Below, piece after piece: positions 1 to 8,071 of a DNA stretch of 15,790 bases. Origin of the DNA: Limisphaerales bacterium (lineage in GTDB: Bacteria; Verrucomicrobiota; Verrucomicrobiae; Limisphaerales; UBA11358); contig PLZL01000350.1 of assembly GCA_003152145.1 (NCBI GenBank), positions 12,973 to 28,762 on the forward strand, written 5' to 3'. The position numbers and the translations under genes are program-made. The notes below the pieces were generated by a model that saw only the letters and a program-made list of their open reading frames with translations, had not been told where the DNA came from and searched no databases. The stretch's first letter is position 1. Every line of letters starts with the position of its first letter.

Positions 1-1970
1 TGGAAGACAATGCCAATTACTCCGACGGCAAAGGCCGGCAGTATTATGTGGACGTGGTGCTCAACGCGCGATTGTCCGCACAAACCGGACTCACGCACGT
101 CATCAAGGAAGGCTACGATCAGGCATCCGGCGTCTGGCCGGAGGCGCCGGGTTATTCATTCGGCACGACCAAGGACATCGTTCTCATTGCAACTCTGGTC
201 GGCGGCGATCCGGCGGGCCGCGCATTGCTGGCCGACCCGGTTCTGCAACGGGCACTGACCGCGCAAATCAATTTGACCTATCCGAACAGTTTTGCCACCG
301 GTCTCGGCGACACCGTGAATCCGCGCGTCAACACCGTCGCGCTGGAATTGTTAATTGCCGATGCGCGCGAACGGTCCGACACCGGATTGGAGACGCGCCT
401 GACGGCGGCGTTGAACCGCGAAATCGCGACGGGAAATTACAACCGCGCCTCCAATGCCAGCCTGGTTGCGCTGACCAAATACGTTGGCGTGCTCAAGGAG
501 GTCCCGGGCGCGGCGGCGAACGATCAACGCACTTTTTTTGGCGAGCCTCTGAACGTTCTGATGCAACGCATCAATGGCAAAGACGCCGTCCACTCCCTGG
601 CGGCGGCGATGTTCGGCACGGCGGGCGGACATGTGCATGCGAACGGGCTGGCCATGGAATTGTATGGCGCGGGCCTGATTTTGGGCGCGGATCCGGGACG
701 CGGTTCGAGTTACTGGCAGGCGGATCACACCGAGTATTATTCCCAGCCACCCGCGCACAACACGGTCATCGTCAATGGCAAATCCAATTACCCCATAGGC
801 CGGGACCAGATTTCAATGAAATTGGATGCCCTTGAACCTGCGCCTGGAGAAGCGGGCGTTAGCCCGGACATCAGTTTCGCGCAAGCATCGTTCCGGTATG
901 TCGCACCGGCGGCGGAACAGCAGCGGACGCTCGCGCTCATCCGCACCAGCCCGCGCAGCGGTTTTTACTTCGACGTGTTCCGTTCCCGCGCACAAAATCC
1001 AACGAACAGTTTTCACGATTATCTTTATCACAACATCGGACAATCACTGGTGTTGAGCAATGAGGCGGGTAAACCGCTGCAACTTTCCGCCACCGCCCTG
1101 CTTTCTTCGACCAACGGCTGCTTGAAAGGCTATGACTATTTCAAAGACGAGAAATCGGCGGAATTTTCCGGAAATTTGAGCGGCGTTTTTTCGGCCCGAT
1201 TGCCGGATGGCTCCCGGCACCTGATGAAGGTCTGGATGCCGGAGTCAAAAGGCCGGAGGATTTTTTCCGTGGCCGCGCCGGGCGATCACGCCGGCCGGGA
1301 TGAATTGCCCGCCTATGCTGAAACGCCCATGCCGACGCTGATTGTGCGCCAGCAATCGGACGCCTGGCAAAAGCCGTTTGTGGCGGTCTATGAACCGTCG
1401 CTCGGTTCTGATGGAGCAGCGATCGGGAGCGTCCGGGCCGCAAAAGTGGATGGCAAGAATTTGGGACTGGCCGCGTGTGTGGTGGAAGGACAAACCGTAG
1501 CGGCCGGCCGGAAGGGAAAATTCTCCGTGTTGCTGGCGCAGGACGACCGGCCCGATTCGGAGAAACATTTTGAGGACAGCCATTTGCGCGGCAGTTTCGG
1601 CGTGATCATCAAACGTGAGAGGACGGTTGCTGAATTGTATCTGGGGCACGGCTGGAGCCTGGGCGGCCCCGATGTTTCTTTGACAGCGATGAGTGATTCA
1701 CCGGTTGATGTCGCAATGATTTGCGAAGGGGATGGCTGGCGTTATTCCTCGTCCTTGTCCTTGAGCGCGAGTCTGGTCTTTTCCCGGCCCGGCAACACTG
1801 CGAAGGTAAAATCGTGGAAACTGTTGCGAACGGATACAAGCGGGCGGGAGGAAGTGGATTCGGTGAAAATCCGCGAATCCCACGCCGCCGGTATGAAGAT
1901 TTTGGTTGTCGAAGGTGTGTTGCCGGCGGGGAATGATGTGAGACTGTCAATCGAGCCGGCACAACGCTGA
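1..1970 (+). CDS. Heparinase II/III-like polysaccharide lyase, 3' part (5' end outside window)
   Basis: The frame is open from the first complete codon at position 3, so the true start lies upstream and at least 655 residues are visible. Enzymes of this fold cleave uronic-acid-containing polysaccharides by beta-elimination, with a Tyr/His pair in an alpha/alpha-toroid followed by beta-sandwich domains. The family call rests on the block at 630-790 (HVHANGLAMELYGAGL, then LGADPGRGSSYWQADHTEYY and PPAHNTVIVNG). It holds the His (636-638) and Tyr (663-665) that are usual catalytic candidates, and it marks the passage from the helical toroid to the beta-rich C-terminal half. FHDYLYHNIG (about 1011-1040) also fits the beta domain. 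The exact PL family and substrate cannot be read from the sequence. The next gene lies 124 bases downstream, so co-transcription with the symporter is possible but not shown. The missing N-terminus probably carries an export signal; this is an inference. Confidence 0.85.
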   Translation, partial: EDNANYSDGKGRQYYVDVVLNARLSAQTGLTHVIKEGYDQASGVWPEAPGYSFGTTKDIVLIATLVGGDPAGRALLADPVLQRALTAQINLTYPNSFATGLGDTVNPRVNTVALELLIADARERSDTGLETRLTAALNREIATGNYNRASNASLVALTKYVGVLKEVPGAAANDQRTFFGEPLNVLMQRINGKDAVHSLAAAMFGTAGGHVHANGLAMELYGAGLILGADPGRGSSYWQADHTEYYSQPPAHNTVIVNGKSNYPIGRDQISMKLDALEPAPGEAGVSPDISFAQASFRYVAPAAEQQRTLALIRTSPRSGFYFDVFRSRAQNPTNSFHDYLYHNIGQSLVLSNEAGKPLQLSATALLSSTNGCLKGYDYFKDEKSAEFSGNLSGVFSARLPDGSRHLMKVWMPESKGRRIFSVAAPGDHAGRDELPAYAETPMPTLIVRQQSDAWQKPFVAVYEPSLGSDGAAIGSVRAAKVDGKNLGLAACVVEGQTVAAGRKGKFSVLLAQDDRPDSEKHFEDSHLRGSFGVIIKRERTVAELYLGHGWSLGGPDVSLTAMSDSPVDVAMICEGDGWRYSSSLSLSASLVFSRPGNTAKVKSWKLLRTDTSGREEVDSVKIRESHAAGMKILVVEGVLPAGNDVRLSIEPAQR

Positions 1971-1987
1971 AAGCAACCGTCAATGCC

Positions 1988-2083
1988 ATGAAAACCTATC
2001 GTCAAACATTGCGCCGGCGGGTGCTGGCGGGCTGGACATATCGCTTTGCTTTCGGTTCGACAAAATCCGGAAGGAAATATTAA
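1988..2083 (+). CDS. Doubtful 31-residue ORF between lyase and symporter
   Basis: An ATG at 1988 opens a 31-codon frame ending in TAA at 2081-2083, in the gap between the lyase and the symporter. The product starts MKTYRQTLRRRVLAGW and is strongly basic. It resembles the positively charged start of a signal peptide but has no hydrophobic core. No good ribosome-binding site precedes it. It may be chance, a leader peptide or the remnant of a lost gene. I do not recognise a family, and the rest of this gap shows no other feature I can support. Confidence 0.15.
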   Translation: MKTYRQTLRRRVLAGWTYRFAFGSTKSGRKY

Positions 2084-2094
2084 ACAACCAGATT

Positions 2095-3954
2095 ATGATA
2101 TCACGCTTCGACTACATCAGCATTGTTTTTTATTTCGCCTTCGTTATCGGGGTGGGGGTTGTGTTTTCACGGCGGAACAAGAACACCTCCGATTATTTTC
2201 GCGGCGGCGGCATCATGCCGTGGTGGATGGCGGGCGTGTCGGCGTGGATGGCCAGTTTCAGCGCCTGGACGTTCACCGGGGCGGCGGGAAAGATTTATCA
2301 GAGCGGCCCATATGTGCTGCTCCTGTATTTCTCCAGCATTGCGACATATGTCATCATTTTGGTGTTCACCTGTTACCGTTTCCGGCGAATGCGGTCGGTG
2401 ACCCCGATGGAGGCAATTCGCGCGCGTTATGGCGCGGCGACGCAACAGTTCGTGACGTGGATCCGGCTGCCGTTCCTGATGTTCTTTGGCGGGGTGGGCT
2501 TGAATGCGGTGGGCGTCTTCATGTCCGGCGCGTTTGGGGTTGAACTTCCCATCGTAATCGTGGTTTTGGGGTGCATGGTGACGTTTGTGTCGCTCGTCGG
2601 CGGCGCATTTGGCGTGGCGGCGAGCGATTTCGTGCAGATGTTCCTGGTGGTGACGGTGACGCTGGTGATCTCGGCGTTTGCGCTGTGTCAGCCGGCGGTG
2701 GGCGGTTTCTCCGGGCTGCTGGATAAAGTGCCGGCCTCCCATTTTCACTGGGGCGAAATTGCACGGCCCGAGTTCATCATGTTCTGGTTCCTGGCCCTGA
2801 CGTTCAACAACATCTTCGGTCAGAACTCCATGGAAATGTCGGCGAAGTATCTGATGGCTCGGAGTGACGCGCACGCCCGGAAAATGGTGCTTTTTCCGTT
2901 GATTGGCACGATTGTCGGGCCGTTGCTGTGGATATTGCCGCCGATGGTGGCTTCGGTGGTCCATCCCGGCGGCTTGGGACATATCTTCCCGACACTAAGC
3001 CATCCGGAAGAAGGCGCTTTTCTGGTGACGGCACACGATGTCTTGCCGGCGGGAATGCTGGGGTTGTTGATCGCCGGCATCTTTGGCGCGACGCTTTCCA
3101 ATCTGGACGCCAGCGTCAATCAAGGCGTGGGCATTTTGGTGCGGAATTTTTATCTGCCCGTGATCAATCCGAAATGCTCGGAGAAAGAACTTCTGATTCT
3201 CAGCAAGTGCTGCACGGCAGCCTTTGGTCTCTTGATCATCAATCTCGGTCTGGTCATCAGCCAACAGCGGTCAGCGGGGTTGTTTGACTTCTTGAATCAA
3301 TTTGGCGTCGGCCTGTGGCTGCCGCTGGCAGTGCCCATGTGCCTGGGGCTTTTCTATAAACGCACGCCGCCCTGGTCCGGTTGGGCGACCGCGCTGGTCG
3401 GCCTGGTCACCTCGTTTGCCATAATGCTGCTCGTCAAGGCCCAGGCCGTCTTGGATCCTGCTTCCACCAAATTCGTGGTCCATATCCAAATCTGGATCGA
3501 GTCTCATCTCCATGTGACATTGCCAACCATTGCGGGCCTGGTGGGCTGGATCCCGGGGCTGGCCGCCCCGCTCAGACTGGAGGAGACCACGCAGGCTTTC
3601 CTCATTGCCACGGCGTTTGGGGTGATTGTCGTCTGCGTGGCCTGGTATTTCTTCACCTCACTGTTCTATGAATCGTCCGCGGCGGAATACAAGGCAAACC
3701 TCGAGGAATTTTTCTGGCGGTTGAAGAAGCCGATCGAAGATATGACCGTGGAACAGGTGAAGGAGAACACCAAGGTGGTGGGGGCCATCGGCTGGCTGTG
3801 CATGATTTTCGGCGGGTTTGTCCTGCTGCTGCTGATCGTTCCCAATGCGGGCGCCAAGCGCCTCGCCTTTTTATTCAGCGGCGGCTGTATTTTTGGCGTG
3901 GGCTGGCTGTTGCGAAAAGTCGCGAAGCGGGCGGAAAACCGGAAACCATCCTGA
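2095..3954 (+). CDS. Sodium:solute symporter (SSS family)
   Basis: This 619-residue inner-membrane protein is a sodium-coupled importer of the SSS family (LeuT fold), whose members carry sugars, organic acids or amino acids. The N-terminus is typical: FDYISIVFYFAFVIGVGVVF as first membrane helix, then SRRNKNTSDYFRGGG and the helix MPWWMAGVSAWMASFSAWTF. About 13-15 hydrophobic segments follow, including a C-terminal pair near residues 570-610 that makes it somewhat longer than the shortest SSS members. The start at 2095 is the first ATG that includes the first helix. A purine-rich GGAAGGA at 2069-2075 lies rather far upstream. It is followed 43 bases later by a GH39-type glycosidase, so its likely cargo is a sugar or small oligosaccharide released by the local enzymes. 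The substrate is inferred from context only. Confidence 0.93.
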   Translation: MISRFDYISIVFYFAFVIGVGVVFSRRNKNTSDYFRGGGIMPWWMAGVSAWMASFSAWTFTGAAGKIYQSGPYVLLLYFSSIATYVIILVFTCYRFRRMRSVTPMEAIRARYGAATQQFVTWIRLPFLMFFGGVGLNAVGVFMSGAFGVELPIVIVVLGCMVTFVSLVGGAFGVAASDFVQMFLVVTVTLVISAFALCQPAVGGFSGLLDKVPASHFHWGEIARPEFIMFWFLALTFNNIFGQNSMEMSAKYLMARSDAHARKMVLFPLIGTIVGPLLWILPPMVASVVHPGGLGHIFPTLSHPEEGAFLVTAHDVLPAGMLGLLIAGIFGATLSNLDASVNQGVGILVRNFYLPVINPKCSEKELLILSKCCTAAFGLLIINLGLVISQQRSAGLFDFLNQFGVGLWLPLAVPMCLGLFYKRTPPWSGWATALVGLVTSFAIMLLVKAQAVLDPASTKFVVHIQIWIESHLHVTLPTIAGLVGWIPGLAAPLRLEETTQAFLIATAFGVIVVCVAWYFFTSLFYESSAAEYKANLEEFFWRLKKPIEDMTVEQVKENTKVVGAIGWLCMIFGGFVLLLLIVPNAGAKRLAFLFSGGCIFGVGWLLRKVAKRAENRKPS

Positions 3955-3997
3955 CCCAACGCCAGGCCTGTTTTGGTTGCACCCTTGATCGAAAGAT

Positions 3998-5584
3998 ATG
4001 CCCATTGAACTGAAAGCCAACGCCGGTGACGCCGGCAAACCGTTGAAACATTTCTGGAGCGAATGTATTGGCGCGGGCCGCGCGAACGAAGGTCTGCGCG
4101 CCGACTGGCAGGAGCAACTTCGCCTCGCCGTGAAAGAATGCGGCTTCAAATACATCCGCTTCCACGGCCTTTATCACGATGACATGTTCGTCTATCGCGA
4201 AGAAAATGGCCGCGCAATCTTCAATTTTCAATACGTGGACAAATTGTTCGATGCCCTGCTGGACATCGGCATCAAGCCGTTCGTGGAATTCGGTTTCTGC
4301 CCCGGCGACCTCGCGACAGTAAAAGGAACAGTTTTTTGGTGGAATGGCAATGGTTCGCCGCCGAAAGATTTTGCCACGTGGGGCGAACTCATCCGTCGCA
4401 CCGTGCAAAACTGGGTCGCGCGTTACGGCATCGAAGAAGTGCGTTCGTGGTATTTCGAGGTGTGGAACGAGCCGAACTTGAATCCGTTCTTTCGCGGGAC
4501 AAAGAGCCAGTATTTTGAACTCTACAAAACCACCGCGCGCGTTTTGAAGGAGATTGACCCGCAGCTCCGCGTCGGCGGCCCGGCCACGAGCAACTTCGTT
4601 CCCGATGCGCGCTTCGACGGCGAGACAGAAGATACATCGCAGCACAAAGTCGTGACCGGCGCGAAGGATATCAACACGCTCGACTGGCAGCCGGTGTGGG
4701 TGAAGCAGTTCCTCGCGTTCTGCCAGCGCGAAAAGCTGCCGGCGGATTTCGTTTCGTGCCATCCGTATCCGACGGACTGGGCGCTGGATGAACATACGGC
4801 AGGCGAGTTCAAGCGCAGCACGCGCGAAGTCGGCGCGACGCCGCGCGACCTCGCGCTCATCAAGAAAATCGTGGCGGAAAGCCCGTTTCCAAAGGCCGAG
4901 ATTCATTGCACGGAATGGAGTTCCAGTTCATCGCCGCGCGATTTTACGCACGACTTTTTGCAGGCGGCGACTTATGTGACCAAGGCGAACTTGGAAGGCA
5001 TCGGCACGGTGGATTCGCTGTCGTATTGGACGTTCACGGACGTGTTCGAGGAAGGTGGCTGCGGCGACACGGTTTTCCATGGTGGCTTCGGCATGATCAA
5101 CTTGCAGGGCATCGTGAAGCCGACGTTCCGCGCGTATCGCTTCCTGAACGCGCTGGGCGACGAGCTGATTGGCAAATTCGCGGCGGGCATCGTCACGCGT
5201 TGCAGCAAGACGAGGAAACTTTCCGCCATCGCGTATCACTATCCACCGGAAATGCCGCAGACGGTGTTGGCGTCGTTCGATTCGGGCGACAAGGCCAGCG
5301 AAACGCTGGCACTTGGGAAACCCGAGCAACTCAATGTCGAACTTACCGGCTTGAAACCCGGCTTAAAAATCCTCGTTGAGACGCTCGACAAACAAAACGG
5401 CAACGCGCTTGCTGGTTGGGAAAAATTGGGCGAGCCAGACAACCTTTCGCGTGAACAGACTAGGCTGTTGCGCGAGCAGGCCGCCGCGATAAAGAAAGAA
5501 ACTTTCACTACGGATGCGAAAGGAAACTTCAAACTGCAACGCACGGTTGAGCCGTGGAGCGTGGTGTTGATTCGCGAAATCTGA
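3998..5584 (+). CDS. GH39-type glycoside hydrolase (beta-xylosidase/iduronidase-like)
   Basis: This 528-residue protein is a clan-A retaining glycosidase resembling GH39, a family that includes beta-xylosidases, alpha-L-iduronidases and arabinopyranosidase-type activities. The TIM barrel fills roughly residues 1-390. It includes the GH39-like block FKYIRFHGLYHDDMFVY, the acid/base motif YFEVWNEPN (Glu158) and the nucleophile motif HCTEWSSS (Glu306). The C-terminal ~130 residues are beta-rich (TVEPWSVVLIREI at the end), as in GH39 accessory domains. The ATG at 3998 is forced, because an in-frame TGA lies at 3986-3988. GAAAGA sits almost against the start, so initiation may depend on coupling to the symporter gene. 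No signal peptide is visible, so the enzyme is expected in the cytoplasm. Its stop overlaps the next start (ATGA). The precise sugar specificity is not readable from the sequence. Confidence 0.87.
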   Translation: MPIELKANAGDAGKPLKHFWSECIGAGRANEGLRADWQEQLRLAVKECGFKYIRFHGLYHDDMFVYREENGRAIFNFQYVDKLFDALLDIGIKPFVEFGFCPGDLATVKGTVFWWNGNGSPPKDFATWGELIRRTVQNWVARYGIEEVRSWYFEVWNEPNLNPFFRGTKSQYFELYKTTARVLKEIDPQLRVGGPATSNFVPDARFDGETEDTSQHKVVTGAKDINTLDWQPVWVKQFLAFCQREKLPADFVSCHPYPTDWALDEHTAGEFKRSTREVGATPRDLALIKKIVAESPFPKAEIHCTEWSSSSSPRDFTHDFLQAATYVTKANLEGIGTVDSLSYWTFTDVFEEGGCGDTVFHGGFGMINLQGIVKPTFRAYRFLNALGDELIGKFAAGIVTRCSKTRKLSAIAYHYPPEMPQTVLASFDSGDKASETLALGKPEQLNVELTGLKPGLKILVETLDKQNGNALAGWEKLGEPDNLSREQTRLLREQAAAIKKETFTTDAKGNFKLQRTVEPWSVVLIREI

Positions 5585-6684
5585 TGAGCATGACTGCGAA
5601 CAAAACCTTTCGTCCCGGCGAACTGTGGCCAGATAATAACGGCGTCCATATCAACGCCCACGGCGGCGGTGTGCTGTATCACAGCGGCATTTATTTCTGG
5701 TTTGGCGAACACAAAATCGAAGGCGAGGCCGGCAATGTCGCGCACGTCGGCGTTCATGTTTATTCCTCGCGCGATCTTTACAACTGGAAAGATGAAGGCA
5801 TCGCGTTGCCGGTTTCCGACGATCCGAAAAGCGACATCACGCGCGGCTGCATATTGGAAAGGCCGAAGGTCATTTTCAATCCGCGCACGGATAAATTCGT
5901 GATGTGGTTTCACCTCGAACCGAAAGGCGCGGGCTATGGCGGTTCGTTGAGCGGGGTGGCGATGGCGGACAAAGTGACCGGGCCGTATCAATTTCTCCGC
6001 AGCTTTCGTCCCAACGCGGGCGTGTGGCCGGAAATTGTTCCCTCCAAAACAAAGCATCCGCTGACGGCGGAAGAACGCGTGCGGCTCGACGCAATGGAAC
6101 TGGTCGGCGCTCCGCGTCCGTATTATCCGAAACACCTGCTTTTCCGCCGCGATTTCGCCGGCGGCCAGATGGCGCGCGACATGACGCTGTTCGTGGACGA
6201 CGACGGCAGCGCGTATCACCTCTACGCCTCGGAAGGCAACAGCACGCTGCACATCTCGAAGTTGAGCGATGATTACTTGGGTCCCGCCGGAAAATTCATC
6301 CGCGTTCTGCCCGGACGTTTCAACGAAGCGCCCGCAATGCTGAAATGGCGCGGACGTTATTTTCTATTCACGTCCGATTGCACTGGCTGGTCGCCGAATC
6401 CGGCGCGTCTGCTGGCGGCGGATTCCATTTTTGGAAATTGGGAAGAACTCGGCAACCCGTGCCTCGGCACGGGCGCGCAAATCACGAATACGTTCGGGTC
6501 GCAATCCACGTTTATTCTGCCCGTGCAAGGCAAGCCCGACGCGTTTATCTTCATGGCCGATCGCTGGAACCCGGAGAACGCGATTCACGGTCGCTATGTC
6601 TGGCTGCCGGTTGAATTTCACCACGGCGTGCCGATGATCGCATGGCAAGATGAGTGGGACTTGGGTTTCTTTGATAAAAAATGA
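5584..6684 (+). CDS. GH43 glycoside hydrolase, exo-beta-1,3-galactanase-like
   Basis: This 366-residue protein is a five-bladed beta-propeller hydrolase of the GH43 type. The motifs FRPGELWPDNNG, NAHGGGVLYHSGIYFWFGE, LERPKVIFN, DMTLFVDDDGSAYHLYAS, FNEAPAM and TSDCTGWSPNPAR are those of the group around exo-beta-1,3-galactanases (subfamily 24 and relatives). Glu248 in NEAPAM is the expected general acid. The usual N-terminal general-base Asp is not evident, since the first blade reads INAHGGG. In the characterised subfamily 24 enzyme a Gln is proposed to replace it, and Gln307 in GSQSTF is a candidate here. The start at 5584 overlaps the GH39 stop as ATGA, implying translational coupling; a second ATG at 5590 is possible. 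The frame also extends upstream to 5554, but that would overlap GH39 further. No signal peptide is seen. The galactanase role is a family-level inference. Confidence 0.85.
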   Translation: MSMTANKTFRPGELWPDNNGVHINAHGGGVLYHSGIYFWFGEHKIEGEAGNVAHVGVHVYSSRDLYNWKDEGIALPVSDDPKSDITRGCILERPKVIFNPRTDKFVMWFHLEPKGAGYGGSLSGVAMADKVTGPYQFLRSFRPNAGVWPEIVPSKTKHPLTAEERVRLDAMELVGAPRPYYPKHLLFRRDFAGGQMARDMTLFVDDDGSAYHLYASEGNSTLHISKLSDDYLGPAGKFIRVLPGRFNEAPAMLKWRGRYFLFTSDCTGWSPNPARLLAADSIFGNWEELGNPCLGTGAQITNTFGSQSTFILPVQGKPDAFIFMADRWNPENAIHGRYVWLPVEFHHGVPMIAWQDEWDLGFFDKK

Positions 6685-6733
6685 GCGCAAACAACAACAG
6701 CCATTAATGGCGCCAAAACGAAAGCGTGACCAA

Positions 6734-8071
6734 ATGAAGAGACACCGATCCATATTTCGACGGGGCATTTTTCTGGCGGCTTGGCTGGGCGTCTGGTTGT
6801 TTCTCCAGCCGGCAAAGGCGGACGACCAGGACGCGCACATGAAGTGGTGGCGCGAGGCGCGTTTCGGCATGTTCATCCACTTCGGCCTTTATGCCATTCC
6901 CGGACGCGGCGAGTGGGTGCAATGGAACGAGCAGATTCCAGTCGGGGAATACGCGAAGCTCGCCAGCCAGTTCAATCCCACAAACTTCAGCGCCGACGTG
7001 TGGGCGGAAACCGCGAAGGCTGCGGGGATGAAATACACGGTGCTGACGAGCCGTCATCACGATGGTTTTTGTCTGTTTGATGATTCGACCAACACGTTCA
7101 CCAGTGTGAAGACCGCCGCGCAACGCGATTTTGTCGCGGAGTATGTGCAGGCGGTTCACAGGGCGGGCCTGCACGTGGGGCTTTACTATTCGCCTTTGGA
7201 CTGGCGTTTTCCCGGATTTTTCTTTCCCGATTTACAGCGCCAGAGCGCGGAGGCGATGCGCGGGCAGTATCATCGTCAGGTGAAGGAACTCTTGTCCAAC
7301 TACGGACAGATTGATGTGCTTTGGTTTGACGGTGGGGAGATGGACTGGTTGAGTTTCGGCGGAGATTGGAGTGGCGCGAAATGGCAGAAGCGTCCGGCGA
7401 ACCAGCATTACCACGGCGGGTTCAGTTGGCAGCACGATCAGGTTTACGCGATGCTTCGCCGCCTTCAGCCGCAGGTCATCATCAATGGCCGCGCCGACAT
7501 GCCGGAGGATTTTCATTCGCGCGAAGGCGACGGCGCGTTGGGCAATTTCGACAACGAACATCCGTGGGAGCTTTGCACCACGCTTGCCGGCGCGTGGGGA
7601 TACCAGCCGAACAAATCACCAAAACCGCTCAAGGACTGCATCCAGTTGCTCGCCAAAGTGGCGGGCCGAGATGGCAACCTGTTGCTCAATGTCGGTCCGC
7701 GTCCCGATGGTCAGATTGATCCGCCGCAAGTTCAGCGGTTGAAGGAGATTGGCGAATGGCTTGGCAAATATGGCGAGAGCATTTACGCAACGCGCGGCGG
7801 GCCGTTCCTGCCCGGTGACTATGGCGCATCGACGCACCGTGACAAGACCATTTACGTCCACGTTCTGAAATGGGCGGGAGACAAGCTCGTTCTGCCTGCG
7901 ATTCCGGCAAAAATTATCCACGCCACCGCGCTGACTGGCGGTGAAGCGGGCTTTATTCAAACCGAGCAGGGTATTGAAATCTCCGTGCCGCCCGCCGACC
8001 GCAGCGAAACGGACACAGTCATCGCTTTGCAACTCGATTCACCTGCCAGCGCAGTTCACCCTGTTAACTAA
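6734..8071 (+). CDS. Secreted GH29 alpha-L-fucosidase
   Basis: This 445-residue protein (from 6734) is a retaining alpha-L-fucosidase of family GH29, releasing terminal L-fucose from glycans. Clear signatures are MKWWREARFGMFIHFGLYA, the fucose-binding SRHHDGF (residues 106-112) and QIDVLWFDGGEMDW, where Asp199 is the predicted nucleophile. LLLNVGPRPDGQID closes the barrel, and a short beta-rich tail follows. I chose the ATG at 6734 because it begins a compact signal peptide: basic MKRHRSIFRR, a hydrophobic stretch rich in Leu/Trp, and an AKA cleavage site near residue 29. An ATG at 6707 in the same frame would add nine residues to the basic end. The Arg-Arg pair before Gly-Ile-Phe-Leu loosely resembles a Tat motif. 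It is the only glycosidase in this run with a visible export signal, so it should act in the periplasm or outside the cell. The next gene starts at the base after its TAA. Confidence 0.95.
   Translation: MKRHRSIFRRGIFLAAWLGVWLFLQPAKADDQDAHMKWWREARFGMFIHFGLYAIPGRGEWVQWNEQIPVGEYAKLASQFNPTNFSADVWAETAKAAGMKYTVLTSRHHDGFCLFDDSTNTFTSVKTAAQRDFVAEYVQAVHRAGLHVGLYYSPLDWRFPGFFFPDLQRQSAEAMRGQYHRQVKELLSNYGQIDVLWFDGGEMDWLSFGGDWSGAKWQKRPANQHYHGGFSWQHDQVYAMLRRLQPQVIINGRADMPEDFHSREGDGALGNFDNEHPWELCTTLAGAWGYQPNKSPKPLKDCIQLLAKVAGRDGNLLLNVGPRPDGQIDPPQVQRLKEIGEWLGKYGESIYATRGGPFLPGDYGASTHRDKTIYVHVLKWAGDKLVLPAIPAKIIHATALTGGEAGFIQTEQGIEISVPPADRSETDTVIALQLDSPASAVHPVN

Noticed and set aside
1971..2094. Possible promoter upstream of the symporter (TTGCGC and GACATA)
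   Set aside because: The boxes are about 20 bases apart and match the consensus poorly.
3875..4906. 343-residue minus-strand open frame across the symporter end and GH39
   Set aside because: It is antisense to two well-supported genes. The product is rich in Arg/Ala/Phe with no family motif, as expected for the mirror of GC-rich coding DNA.
5239..6252. 337-residue minus-strand open frame opposite GH39/GH43
   Set aside because: It lies opposite conserved catalytic domains and has no recognisable domain or start signal.
6650..6733. Longer N-terminus for the GH29 fucosidase
   Set aside because: It would overlap GH43 and bury the signal peptide behind a charged tail; the ATG at 6734 gives a standard signal peptide.
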